Assembly: GCA_037443425.1 (NCBI GenBank)
Contig: JBBIOI010000047.1
Location: 1 to 23,854, forward strand
Direction of reading: 5' to 3'
DNA: 23,854 nucleotides
From: JBBIOI01 sp037443425
GTDB lineage: Bacteria; Desulfobacterota; BSN033; UBA1163
The notes under the pieces were generated by a model that saw nothing but the letters and a program-made list of their open reading frames with translations, was not told where the DNA came from and made no database searches. A program made the translations under genes and the position numbers. Positions 8,022-15,163 of this stretch are shown in pieces; the first letter of the stretch is position 1; each line of letters opens with the position of its first letter.

Positions 8022-9596
8022 ATGGGAAACATTGATATACATATTGGAGAGATCTTGGCCAGAAATGGCAGGATGTACCCAAATGGTGTGGCACTTATTG
8101 AGAGGATCCCATCAGAAGGCCAAAGGAGGGAGATTACCTGGAAACAGTTTGATGATGAAGCAAACCGCTTTGCCAACATTTTAATAAAAAAAGGGATAAA
8201 GAAAGGTGATAAGGTTATTCATCTAATGATGAACTCTATAGATTGGCTTATTACATATTTTGGAATTATACGTACCGGTGCCTGGGTTGTTCCTTTAAAT
8301 TTTCGTTTTACAAGCAGGGATATCAAATTCTGTTGTGATGTTGCAGAACCAAAATGCATGGTTTTTGGGGAAGAGTTTATTGATAGGATTGATAGTATAA
8401 AGGATAGTCTCTATACAATTGAACATTTTATTACTGTCGGCAAGGAAGTTCCAAGTTATTCTGAGCCTTTTGATAGATTGATGGAGAGATCTTCATCAAC
8501 TCCTCCAAAGATTCATATTGAGTATGATGACCCCTGCGGGCTCTATTTTACCTCGGGTACAACAGGAACTCCAAAACCTATCCTTTTAACACATAAGAAT
8601 ATGGTATCAGCCTGCATAACGGAGAATGCCCATCATTATCAAACACGAAGAGATAATTTTATTCTAATTCCACCACTTTATCATACAGGAGCAAAGATGC
8701 ATTGGTTTGGAAGTTTTATCGTTGGTGGTCCAGCAGTGATTCTGAGAGGGGTTTCTCCTGAATGGATTTTGGAAGCAGTAAGTGAAGAAGGTGGGACCAT
8801 TCTATGGCTACTTGTCCCATGGGCACAAGATATACTTCTAAAACTTGATAGTGGAGAGATAAAACTCGAGAATTATAAATTGAAACAGCTTAGGTTGATG
8901 CATATAGGCGCTCAACCTGTCCCGCCATCTCTTGTAAAACACTGGAAGGAGTATTTTCCCAAGATGGCCTATGATACAGATTATGGTTTAAGTGAATCAA
9001 CAGGTCCAGGATGTGTCCACTTAGGAATAGAAAATGAACATAAGGTTGGAGCTATTGGCCTGCCGGGATTTAATTGGGAGGCTCGAATAGTTGATGAAGA
9101 AGGAAATGATGTGAAAAGAGGAGAAGTTGGAGAGCTAGTTGTTCGTGGTGATGGGGTGATGAAGGAATATTATAAGAATCCGGAGGCTACGGCAAAGGCG
9201 ATAAGGGATGGGTGGCTTTATACAGGAGATATGGCAAGGCAGGATGAAGATGGTTTCATTTATCTTGTGGACAGGAAAAAGGACCTTATTATTTGTGGTG
9301 GAGAAAATATATTCCCTGTAGAGGTCGAGGAGTTTTTACATACCCATCCATGTATTAAAGATGTTGCTGCAATTGGTTTACCTGATGAAAGATTAGGTGA
9401 AGTAGTAGCTGTAGTTGTTGATGTTGTACCTGGAAAATCCATTACTGAAGAGGAGATTTTAAGATATTGTGAAGGATTACCAAAATATAAAAGGCCGAAA
9501 AAGGTCTTTTTCGGTGAAGTTCCCCGAAATCCCACAGGCAAGATTGAAAAGCCAAAACTCAGAAAAAAATATATAGGTGGTGAAAAAGAAGAATAA
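8022..9596 (+). CDS. AMP-forming acyl-CoA synthetase (medium-length FadD/long-chain ligase family)
   Basis: A 524-aa acyl-CoA ligase with a complete motif set: YFTSGTTGTPKPILLTHKN (A3), YGLSESTGPG (A5), GWLYTGDMARQDEDG (A7), YLVDRKKDLIICGGENIFP (A8) and the A10 lysine motif PRNPTGKIEKPKLRKKY at the C-terminus. It would form acyl-AMP and then acyl-CoA in the cytoplasm. The A10 lysine is the residue that acetyltransferases modify in acyl-CoA synthetases of this superfamily, which makes the two deacylase genes immediately downstream notable. Start ATG 8022 has GGAGGGGCC a few bases upstream. Confidence 0.92.
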   Translation: MGNIDIHIGEILARNGRMYPNGVALIERIPSEGQRREITWKQFDDEANRFANILIKKGIKKGDKVIHLMMNSIDWLITYFGIIRTGAWVVPLNFRFTSRDIKFCCDVAEPKCMVFGEEFIDRIDSIKDSLYTIEHFITVGKEVPSYSEPFDRLMERSSSTPPKIHIEYDDPCGLYFTSGTTGTPKPILLTHKNMVSACITENAHHYQTRRDNFILIPPLYHTGAKMHWFGSFIVGGPAVILRGVSPEWILEAVSEEGGTILWLLVPWAQDILLKLDSGEIKLENYKLKQLRLMHIGAQPVPPSLVKHWKEYFPKMAYDTDYGLSESTGPGCVHLGIENEHKVGAIGLPGFNWEARIVDEEGNDVKRGEVGELVVRGDGVMKEYYKNPEATAKAIRDGWLYTGDMARQDEDGFIYLVDRKKDLIICGGENIFPVEVEEFLHTHPCIKDVAAIGLPDERLGEVVAVVVDVVPGKSITEEEILRYCEGLPKYKRPKKVFFGEVPRNPTGKIEKPKLRKKYIGGEKEE

Positions 9597-9607
9597 ACTA
9601 TCTTTTT

Positions 9608-10447
9608 ATGACGACGGGTGTATTCTTTCATCCTGAATTTGCCAATGGAAATTGGCCAATCATAGGCAACAAATTTCATAATTTTCCGGCTATATTAAAA
9701 GAATTACTTAAAAATAAAATGGTTAAACTCTTTGAACCAGAACCTGTCAAGGAATCCTTACTTTTAAAGGTACATTCACATTCTTATCTGGAAGAGGTAA
9801 AGAAGGCATGGTATTATCGAGACGCTTCTCTTTCGGTTGGCGGTTGTGTTCAGGCAACTGAAATGGTAGCAGAAGGTAAGATAATAAATGGTCTTGTATT
9901 TACAGTGGCAGCAGGTCATCATGCAGAACCATCCTATGGATGGGGAGGAACATATCTTTCATGTATAGGTCCTTCGGTGGTAAATGTAAGGGAAAGGTTT
10001 GGTATAAAAAGATTTGCCATTATTGATACGGATAGTCATCATGGTAACGGGACAAGGGCAGTTTTTAGAAACAATCCTGATATCCTACATGTGTGTTTTT
10101 GTGACGAGGACAGGGTCGAAGAGAATGGGACAAAAGTAGATGTTGATACAGGTTACAGAACAGATGATGAAAGATATCTTGAGATGGTTAGAAAACAATT
10201 TTTTAATCGAGTAAGAGAATTTAAACCCTTTTTGATTTTTCATAATTTTGGCCATGATACCTGCGAGGGAGATTATGGTGATAGGGGATTAACTAAAGAG
10301 TTTTTTATTCGGCTCGCCACCGAAGTAAATGAGATCGCAAAAGAGGTATGTTGCGGTAGATACATTATTCTTACTCATGGGGGATACCTTTCAGAGGTAG
10401 CAGAATATATTTTCCCACGTATCTTAGAGATACTCATAAGACCATAG
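9608..10447 (+). CDS. Histone deacetylase/AcuC-family zinc deacetylase
   Basis: Zinc-dependent amidohydrolase of the HDAC/AcuC/AphA fold, 279 aa, somewhat short for the family. Visible catalytic elements are the His-His dyad in AAGHHAEP (H104, H105), zinc ligands in DTDSHHGNGT (D142, H144), the third ligand in FGHDTCEGD (D217), and the transition-state tyrosine in HGGY (Y260). All key residues seem present. It could remove acetyl groups from lysines (as AcuC does for acetyl-CoA synthetase) or act on a small acylated amine. It starts 11 nt after a CoA ligase and ends 1 nt before a Sir2 gene, so it is very probably cotranscribed with both. I see no strong Shine-Dalgarno sequence, suggesting translational coupling. 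Confidence 0.85.
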   Translation: MTTGVFFHPEFANGNWPIIGNKFHNFPAILKELLKNKMVKLFEPEPVKESLLLKVHSHSYLEEVKKAWYYRDASLSVGGCVQATEMVAEGKIINGLVFTVAAGHHAEPSYGWGGTYLSCIGPSVVNVRERFGIKRFAIIDTDSHHGNGTRAVFRNNPDILHVCFCDEDRVEENGTKVDVDTGYRTDDERYLEMVRKQFFNRVREFKPFLIFHNFGHDTCEGDYGDRGLTKEFFIRLATEVNEIAKEVCCGRYIILTHGGYLSEVAEYIFPRILEILIRP

Positions 10448-10448
10448 A

Positions 10449-11165
10449 ATGATAGAGGATCTTGAAAAAAGAATAGAAAGGTTTGCAAGACTTCTATATG
10501 AATCTAAATATATTGTATTTTTTACAGGGGCTGGAATAAGTACAGAGTCTGGGCTTCCGGATTTTAGAGGCCCTAATGGAATCTGGACAAGGCAGGAAAA
10601 AGGGCTTCCGCCAATACCTTTAGATAAATCGTGGAACGAATTTGAACCAAACTCAGGACACTTAGCTATTGTCGAACTCCAGAGGATTGGAAAATTAAAT
10701 TTTTTAATCTCACAGAATGTTGATAATCTCCATCTGAAATCAGGTATAAGACCTGAACTTTTATCTGAACTTCATGGAAACATTACAAAGCTAAGGTGCT
10801 CTCTGTGTCAGAGAACAGTGGATCGTTTCGTTAGTAAAACGGTTTGTGATTGTGGTGGTAAGTTAGTTTCAAGTGTTGTTAATTTTGGTCAACCACTTCC
10901 AGAGAGGGACCTATTTTTATCATACTATCATTCAAGAAGAAGTGATCTTTTTGTTGTGGTTGGCTCAAGTCTGGTTGTTACTCCTGCAGCTGATATGCCA
11001 AGGGAGGCAATAAAGAGCGGTGCAAAACTGATAATAATAAATCAAGGAGAAACACCACTTGATCGCCTCTCGCATATCAGATTTTTTGAGAGGATTGGTG
11101 AGGTTTTACCCAAGGCAGTGAATCGACTTAAGATATTGATGGAGGCTGTTAGTAAATCGGCCTGA
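10449..11165 (+). CDS. Sir2-family NAD-dependent protein deacylase (sirtuin, CobB-like)
   Basis: A 238-aa sirtuin. NAD binding: TGAGISTESGLPDFRG (residues 26-41) and SQNVDNLH (88-95). The catalytic histidine is H109 in ELHGN. Zinc ligands are C117, C120, C133 and C135 in RCSLC ... VCDC, with only one residue between the second pair where CxxC is usual. GSSLVVTPAADMP and the INQGETPLD segment form the later NAD-binding part. It would deacylate lysines using NAD+ in the cytoplasm. Its ATG lies 1 nt after the HDAC stop, so translation is probably coupled. The pairing of a sirtuin with an AcuC-type enzyme resembles the two deacetylases that act on acetyl-CoA synthetase in Bacillus. Confidence 0.92.
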   Translation: MIEDLEKRIERFARLLYESKYIVFFTGAGISTESGLPDFRGPNGIWTRQEKGLPPIPLDKSWNEFEPNSGHLAIVELQRIGKLNFLISQNVDNLHLKSGIRPELLSELHGNITKLRCSLCQRTVDRFVSKTVCDCGGKLVSSVVNFGQPLPERDLFLSYYHSRRSDLFVVVGSSLVVTPAADMPREAIKSGAKLIIINQGETPLDRLSHIRFFERIGEVLPKAVNRLKILMEAVSKSA

Positions 11166-11207
11166 GGGTCAAAGCTGTGAGGATGAGATAAAGATTCTGG
11201 AGTTTAT

Positions 11208-11486
11208 ATGGAAAAGGTAAGGGCTCATGTAATTATTGAAGGAAAGGTTCAGGGTGTCTTTTTTCGTTATCACACACAGGAGAAGGCCTATGAGATTGGT
11301 GTAAAGGGATGGGTAAAAAATCGAAGGGATGGACGTGTAGAGGCAGTCTTTGAGGGCGATAAGGATAAAGTGGATCGTATTATTCAGTGGTGTCATCGAG
11401 GGCCTTCTGAGGCAATTGTGACAAATGTAAAGGTTGAATGGGAGAATTATACTGGAGAGTTTGAAGATTTCACTATTCGCTATTGA
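11208..11486 (+). CDS. acyP: Acylphosphatase
   Basis: A 92-aa acylphosphatase, the normal size for this family. It has the phosphate-binding signature VQGVFFRYHTQEKA, with the catalytic Arg at FFR, and the second signature GVKGWVKNRRDGRVEAVFEG, which carries the catalytic Asn. It hydrolyses acyl-phosphates in the cytoplasm. It is the last gene of the plus-strand operon, 42 nt after the Sir2 gene, and overlaps the convergent minus-strand gene by 7 nt at the 3' ends. A short GGAG lies upstream of the ATG. Confidence 0.93.
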   Translation: MEKVRAHVIIEGKVQGVFFRYHTQEKAYEIGVKGWVKNRRDGRVEAVFEGDKDKVDRIIQWCHRGPSEAIVTNVKVEWENYTGEFEDFTIRY

Positions 11487-11707
11487 TTCTTTTTGGGAAT
11501 CTGTTTCTCCTCTTTAAATATCTTTTTCTTTATTCCTGTTGTAAAATCTTCTTTCTCTTTTCTTATAGTCTCTTCAATCATCTCCATTCTCTTCCCAGTC
11601 TCAGTTAAATTTTCACCAACCTTCTTTACAGCCTTTCCGCCTCCAAAATAGATAAAGAAAAAGAAAATAAGAATCCCTATAATTACACCAAATAAGAATC
11701 TTATCAT
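11480..11707 (-). CDS. Small membrane-anchored protein of unknown function
   Basis: A 75-aa protein. Residues 1-23 form a strong hydrophobic membrane segment (FLFGVIIGILIFFFFIYFGG), followed by a charged, probably helical and partly coiled tail rich in Lys and Glu. The Shine-Dalgarno AAAGGAGGG is well placed before the ATG at 11705-11707, which supports a real gene. It lies 12 nt downstream of the GrdB-like selenoprotein gene on the same strand, so the two are probably cotranscribed. I do not recognise the family. Confidence 0.7.
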   Translation of the reverse strand: MIRFLFGVIIGILIFFFFIYFGGGKAVKKVGENLTETGKRMEMIEETIRKEKEDFTTGIKKKIFKEEKQIPKKNQ

Positions 11708-11719
11708 CGATCCCTCCTT

Positions 11720-12595
11720 TCAAACATTTTTACGTATCTTTTTAATCTCATCAATGTAATATCTGATTAGAGGAGACATTTCAGGCGGTTGCCATTCGGT
11801 CTTCTTAGGATCTTCAGGCCATGTAAATGGAAGATGAAAAACCTCACCCGGGGTTTTTGCTTTCTCAAATATTGATAGGGCTTCAATTAAAACCCTTTTC
11901 TGACCGTCAGGATCTCTAACCTGACCTACAGGCCTTCCATAGGGATATTCAATTGCTGCTGTTCGAGGTATGCCAACAGCCCTGTGAAATTCCCATGTGG
12001 GGCTCAATACCAATGTGGAAAGGCCTTTTTCCTCAAGGAATCTTGCTGCCAATCCAACTGACTGGCAGCAGAATGGTCAGGCTGGAGTTAAAAGAACCGC
12101 TTCAACCCCTTCTTCTTTCATAAGTATTGAGATAGGTTCAATTGCCTCTTTCAGAAAATCTGTACTTTGCCACTGGAATCCATAAAAGGAATAGGCATTT
12201 GAAGCAAGTCTGCCAATTACTCCTTCTTTTTCAAATTCTTCCATTCTCTGAAGTGGTAGGATCACATTGATATCTTGCTTTATCCAATTAGTATTTATAT
12301 GAAGATGATTGACATTGATATCCCTTTCGGTTGTTCCTCTTGGGATCTTTCTAAAGGAGCGGTCTCCCCAGAGGGGCTCCCTTTTTTCTCTTTCCATATC
12401 AAAAGGGGGATCAGATTTTAGACTTATTCCTGCACTTGTTACAAGACCAAGTGTGATTTGATTTAAAGGTTTTGACAATGGTGTCCATGGGATATAGCCT
12501 TTAAAATTATCCTCAGGGATGAAGGTCTTTACCCATGCCCTGAGCCCAGGCGGGAGAAATCTAAAACCATCGACAACCTTTTTTGGCTCCTCCAT
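11720..12595 (-). CDS. GrdB/PrdB-like selenoprotein (glycine/betaine/sarcosine/D-proline reductase selenoprotein B family), Sec173
   Basis: A 291-aa protein read through an in-frame UGA at 12077-12079. Upstream of the UGA the sequence has the GRDB-family stretch PPFDMEREKREPLWGDRSFR and VNHLHINTN. Translation continues as U-PFCCQSVGLAARFLEEKG, so Sec173 forms a UxxC redox motif of the kind found in GrdB. A hairpin of up to 11 bp (12044-12070) starts 6 nt after the UGA and is the candidate SECIS. Start ATG at 12593-12595 follows GGGAGGT. The family normally works in amino-acid reductases with GrdA/GrdE-type partners. Those partners are absent here and the protein is shorter than a full GrdB, so the substrate is unknown. 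A plain reading would give two fragments, 12077-12595 and a TTG-started remnant. Confidence 0.88.
12044..12070 (-). promoter_or_regulatory. Candidate bacterial SECIS hairpin in the GrdB-like gene
   Basis: Read on the minus strand, TGCTGCCAGTC (12070-12060) pairs with GATTGGCAGCA (12054-12044) around the loop AGTTG. The stem has 11 pairs including one G-U and starts 6 nt after the UGA. It would recruit SelB with Sec-tRNA to the upstream UGA. Confidence 0.7.
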
Positions 12596-12613
12596 AAAGA
12601 CCTCCCAGAATCC

Positions 12614-12642
12614 TTGAGAATATATATTACGAATTTTATATA
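12614..12642 (+). promoter_or_regulatory. Candidate sigma70-type promoter for the pentaheme cytochrome
   Basis: TTGAGA (12614-12619) and TATATA (12637-12642) are separated by 17 nt, in the 162-nt divergent region between the GrdB-like gene and the cytochrome. The region is very AT-rich, so chance matches are likely. I could not find an equally good minus-strand promoter. Confidence 0.35.
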
Positions 12643-12757
12643 AAACATCAAGGAAAATTTTTAGAAAGCGTATAAATAATTTTTAAAGAATTAAAAAGCC
12701 TTGACTTTAAAAGCATTGGTAAGACATATTTATAAGAAAAAAATAGAGGAGGTTTGT

Positions 12758-13885
12758 ATGGGAAAAAGAAGTTATATGTTAGTTTTAATTTTGCTTTTCT
12801 TTTTTCTTATGGGTGGATTTTCTTTAGCTCAAAATCCAAATGCTGAGTGGAAAAAGAGTAAACATGCACACAAAGAATTATCGATTCATGAAGCCACATG
12901 GGAAGGCAGAAAAGAACAGACAGCTCACTGCGCAAGATGCCATAGTGAACAGGGATTTAAGGCGTGGCTTCCCCAGCTCTTAAAAGGCGATCCTGGTTTT
13001 ATCAAAAAACCTGATGGTTCAAAAGTAGAAAAGACTGATGAGGAATTTATAAAAGGTCTTGGTCTTACAAAGGATAAAGTTCAATCTGTTACCTGTGGGG
13101 CCTGCCATACAAGCGGTGCGGAGTTACGAATTAAAGATAACATCCCAATACTTCCAAATGGCATCTCAATAAAGGCTATGGGTAAGGGTGCTTTATGTAT
13201 GGCATGTCATAATACAAGAAACGGCCGTATAAATTGGGACAGTCCAGATCCTAAACGGTATGTGCAACCACATGAGTCCGCCCAGACAGATGTAATACTC
13301 GGGAAGAATGCCTTCTTTTATAATGATACTATTTCAACCGAATCTCCACATGCATTTGCAACAGGAAATTCATGTGTTACCTGTCATAAAGAATTAGGAA
13401 AAGGAGGTCATACATTTAAACCGGGTGATTGTAACACTTGCCATGGTCCAAAGATGAAGCCATCCTTTATTCAAGCCCCAACAAAAGAGTTACTAAAACA
13501 ATTGGCATCAGCTATTGAAAAGAAGATACTTGCTTCAAAAGAAAAGATTGCCTGTGTAACTTCATGGGACCCAAAGACTGATAAAGATACTCCCAATACT
13601 CCGATCGATGGAAAGCAGATTAAGGCAGTAGAAATACCAATGGGAATCCATGGACAGATATCTTTGAAATTCATAATGGAAGATGGAAAGGCCATCTATA
13701 GCCAGATGGGGAATATAAAAGATGGATGTGGGGAGCAGGGAAAGCCTGTTTTTTCTACCTCAGATCCAGTGATTAGGGCTCTCTGGAACTATCTGCTAAT
13801 ATGGTATGATGGTAGTTATGGTGTTCATAATCCAAGATTCACAAGAAATGTTTTGATTTCCACCCTTGAAGCAATTTCTAAATAA
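12758..13885 (+). CDS. Exported pentaheme c-type cytochrome
   Basis: A 375-aa multiheme cytochrome. I use the ATG at 12758 because GAGGAGG precedes it and it begins directly with a signal peptide: basic MGKRSY, a hydrophobic core to about residue 22, and a probable cleavage after SLA (24). A longer in-frame start at 12701 would bury the signal. Five CxxCH heme sites are visible: CARCH (58-62), CGACH (113-117), CMACH (147-151), CVTCH (206-210) and CNTCH (225-229). Several distant His residues could be sixth ligands. The C-terminal ~140 residues have no heme motif and no domain I recognise. It probably transfers electrons in the periplasm. The partner is unknown, as no quinol oxidoreductase is adjacent. 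Confidence 0.88.
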   Translation: MGKRSYMLVLILLFFFLMGGFSLAQNPNAEWKKSKHAHKELSIHEATWEGRKEQTAHCARCHSEQGFKAWLPQLLKGDPGFIKKPDGSKVEKTDEEFIKGLGLTKDKVQSVTCGACHTSGAELRIKDNIPILPNGISIKAMGKGALCMACHNTRNGRINWDSPDPKRYVQPHESAQTDVILGKNAFFYNDTISTESPHAFATGNSCVTCHKELGKGGHTFKPGDCNTCHGPKMKPSFIQAPTKELLKQLASAIEKKILASKEKIACVTSWDPKTDKDTPNTPIDGKQIKAVEIPMGIHGQISLKFIMEDGKAIYSQMGNIKDGCGEQGKPVFSTSDPVIRALWNYLLIWYDGSYGVHNPRFTRNVLISTLEAISK

Positions 13886-13924
13886 ACTTTTTATGACGTT
13901 TTTTCTATTACGAATGAAAAAATA

Positions 13925-13963
13925 CCCCTCACCATAATCCTACCAAAAGATTAAGGTGAGGGG
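13925..13963 (-). terminator. Strong hairpin with U-tract on the minus strand
   Basis: CCCCTCACC (13925-13933) pairs perfectly with GGTGAGGGG (13955-13963). An inner TAATC/GATTA stem closes a 9-nt loop. On the minus strand the stem is followed by TATTTTTT, the form of an intrinsic terminator. On the plus strand there is no good U-tract, although it could still end or stabilise the cytochrome mRNA, whose stop is 40 nt upstream. Confidence 0.55.
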
Positions 13964-14154
13964 ATATCCATTGTTTTAGATTACCATAGCCTTAGGTAAT
14001 TATGAGTCAACGATACATTCCTCCTCATCAATTGGGCAACATTTAATATAAGTCAATTCGTAAATGCCAACAAATTTGCATTTAGTAGAACTATATGCAA
14101 AAAGTATAGGATCAAATCTGAGAGCTCTGAAAAAATCCTTGAATGACTGGTGAT

Positions 14155-14226
14155 GTAGGGTTCAAAACCCTTCGAATGCGGGCTTTTAATGTTTAAATTG
14201 CTAACAATCGCTTGAGAAAAAACCAA
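14155..14226 (+). repeat. 72-nt direct repeat, copy 1
   Basis: Matches 16743-16814 at 67 of 72 positions in the same orientation, with differences at 14179-14180, 14214 and 14221-14222. It contains the hairpin AGGGTTCAAAACCCT and a conserved dyad ATTG-N4-CAAT (14197-14208). It ends about 20 bp upstream of the nfnA -35 box. It does not resemble an IS end and no target duplication is visible. Confidence 0.85.
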
Positions 14227-14246
14227 ATTCGTAATTTTTTAAGCAA

Positions 14247-14275
14247 TTGACATTATAAAATTATCGTTTTATATA
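14247..14275 (+). promoter_or_regulatory. Candidate sigma70-type promoter of nfnAB
   Basis: A perfect TTGACA (14247-14252) is followed, after 17 nt, by TATATA (14270-14275). Transcription would start near 14283, giving a leader of about 36 nt that includes the AAAGGAGG site for the GTG at 14319. The -35 box abuts an inverted repeat, so a bound factor could control access. Confidence 0.6.
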
Positions 14276-14318
14276 TTAGCGTGACTTTGTGAAAAATTTA
14301 TCAGAAAGGAGGGTGAAT

Positions 14319-15152
14319 GTGTATAAGATTGTTTTTAAAAGGGAAATGGCTGAAAAGACGGTCTGCCATTTCAAGGTTGAGGCTCCTAAAATAGCAAAAA
14401 AAGCAAAGCCTGGTCAATTTATAGTTCTTAGGGCTAATGAGACAGGCGAGAGGATTCCTTTGACCATGGCAGGCACAGATCCAGATGCAGGGACCATTGA
14501 TCTTATCTTCCAAGTTGTTGGGAAAACGACAGCACTTCTCAGAACCTTCAATGTTGGAGATTATATCAGTGATATTATAGGTCCTTTAGGTCGTCCAACC
14601 CATATCGAAAACCTTGGTACGGTTGTTTGTGTGGGTGGTGGGACAGGTGTGGCTGTAGTTTACCCGATTACAAAGGCGTACAAAAATGCAGGAAATTATG
14701 TCATCTCTATCATTGGTGCACGAACAAAGGATCTTCTTATACTTGAAGATGAGATGCGCGAGGCAAGTCATGAACTTAGGGTTACAACAGATGATGGCAG
14801 TTATGGGCATCATGGCTTTGTAACTGATGTCCTCAAGCAGATATTAGATAGTAGGAAGGATGTGAAACTTGTTGTTGGGATTGGGCCTGTACCAATGATG
14901 AAATTTTTAAGCAAGATGACAAAAGAATATGGTGTAAAAACTATGGTAAGCCTCAATCCAATCATGGTTGATGCAACAGGTATGTGTGGGGCATGCCGTG
15001 TCACTGTTGGAGGAAAAACAAAATTCTGCTGTGTTGATGGACCTGAATTTGATGGTCATGAGGTAGATTATGATGAATTGATTAAACGTCAGAGGGCATA
15101 TCTAACAGAAGAGAAGATTGCAATGGATAGATTTTTGGCATCTATGAGATAA
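14319..15152 (+). CDS. nfnA: NfnA-type FAD/NAD-binding subunit of NADH-dependent ferredoxin:NADP+ oxidoreductase
   Basis: Small subunit of the electron-bifurcating transhydrogenase NfnAB (also annotated as sulfide dehydrogenase or dihydroorotate dehydrogenase electron-transfer subunit). I choose GTG 14319 because AAAGGAGG ends 6 nt before it and the family begins MYKI-x-KRE, as here; an upstream GTG at 14289 lacks a ribosome site. This gives 277 aa. FAD is bound through RIPLTMAG and the ferredoxin-reductase-like fold. The NAD region is VVCVGGGTGVAVVYPI. A [2Fe-2S] site is formed by MCGACRVTVGGKTKFCC near the C-terminus. nfnB follows 11 nt later. Confidence 0.92.
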   Translation: MYKIVFKREMAEKTVCHFKVEAPKIAKKAKPGQFIVLRANETGERIPLTMAGTDPDAGTIDLIFQVVGKTTALLRTFNVGDYISDIIGPLGRPTHIENLGTVVCVGGGTGVAVVYPITKAYKNAGNYVISIIGARTKDLLILEDEMREASHELRVTTDDGSYGHHGFVTDVLKQILDSRKDVKLVVGIGPVPMMKFLSKMTKEYGVKTMVSLNPIMVDATGMCGACRVTVGGKTKFCCVDGPEFDGHEVDYDELIKRQRAYLTEEKIAMDRFLASMR

Positions 15153-15163
15153 AGGGGGGAAAG

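Larger units (their letters stand above)
13886..14318. other. Non-coding stretch between the cytochrome and nfnA
   Basis: Contents in order: the 39-nt hairpin, about 190 nt with no supported gene, copy 1 of the 72-nt repeat, an imperfect inverted repeat (14205-14249) whose right arm runs into the -35 box, and the nfnA promoter and Shine-Dalgarno. On the minus strand 14000-14161 is open and has a protein-like, Cys-containing end (IKCCPIDEEECIVDS). It has no convincing start or ribosome site, so I do not call it a gene. Confidence 0.6.

Noticed and set aside
12701..12757. Upstream start of the cytochrome gene at 12701
   Set aside because: It would put 19 residues ahead of a clean signal peptide. 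The ATG at 12758 has a GAGGAGG site and the upstream start does not.
14162..14164. Minus-strand TGA inside repeat copy 1 as a further Sec codon
   Set aside because: There is no convincing start codon or ribosome site, no recognised family, and no hairpin at the right place. The same TGA occurs in copy 2, where the flanking frame is not open.
14149..14180. tRNA-like T-arm (GGGTTCAAAACCC) suggesting a tRNA or selC gene
   Set aside because: No acceptor stem, D-arm or CCA end can be built around either copy. The resemblance is limited to the hairpin.
14289..14318. nfnA start at GTG 14289
   Set aside because: The Shine-Dalgarno AAAGGAGG lies inside this extension and points to GTG 14319, where the family's usual N-terminus begins.
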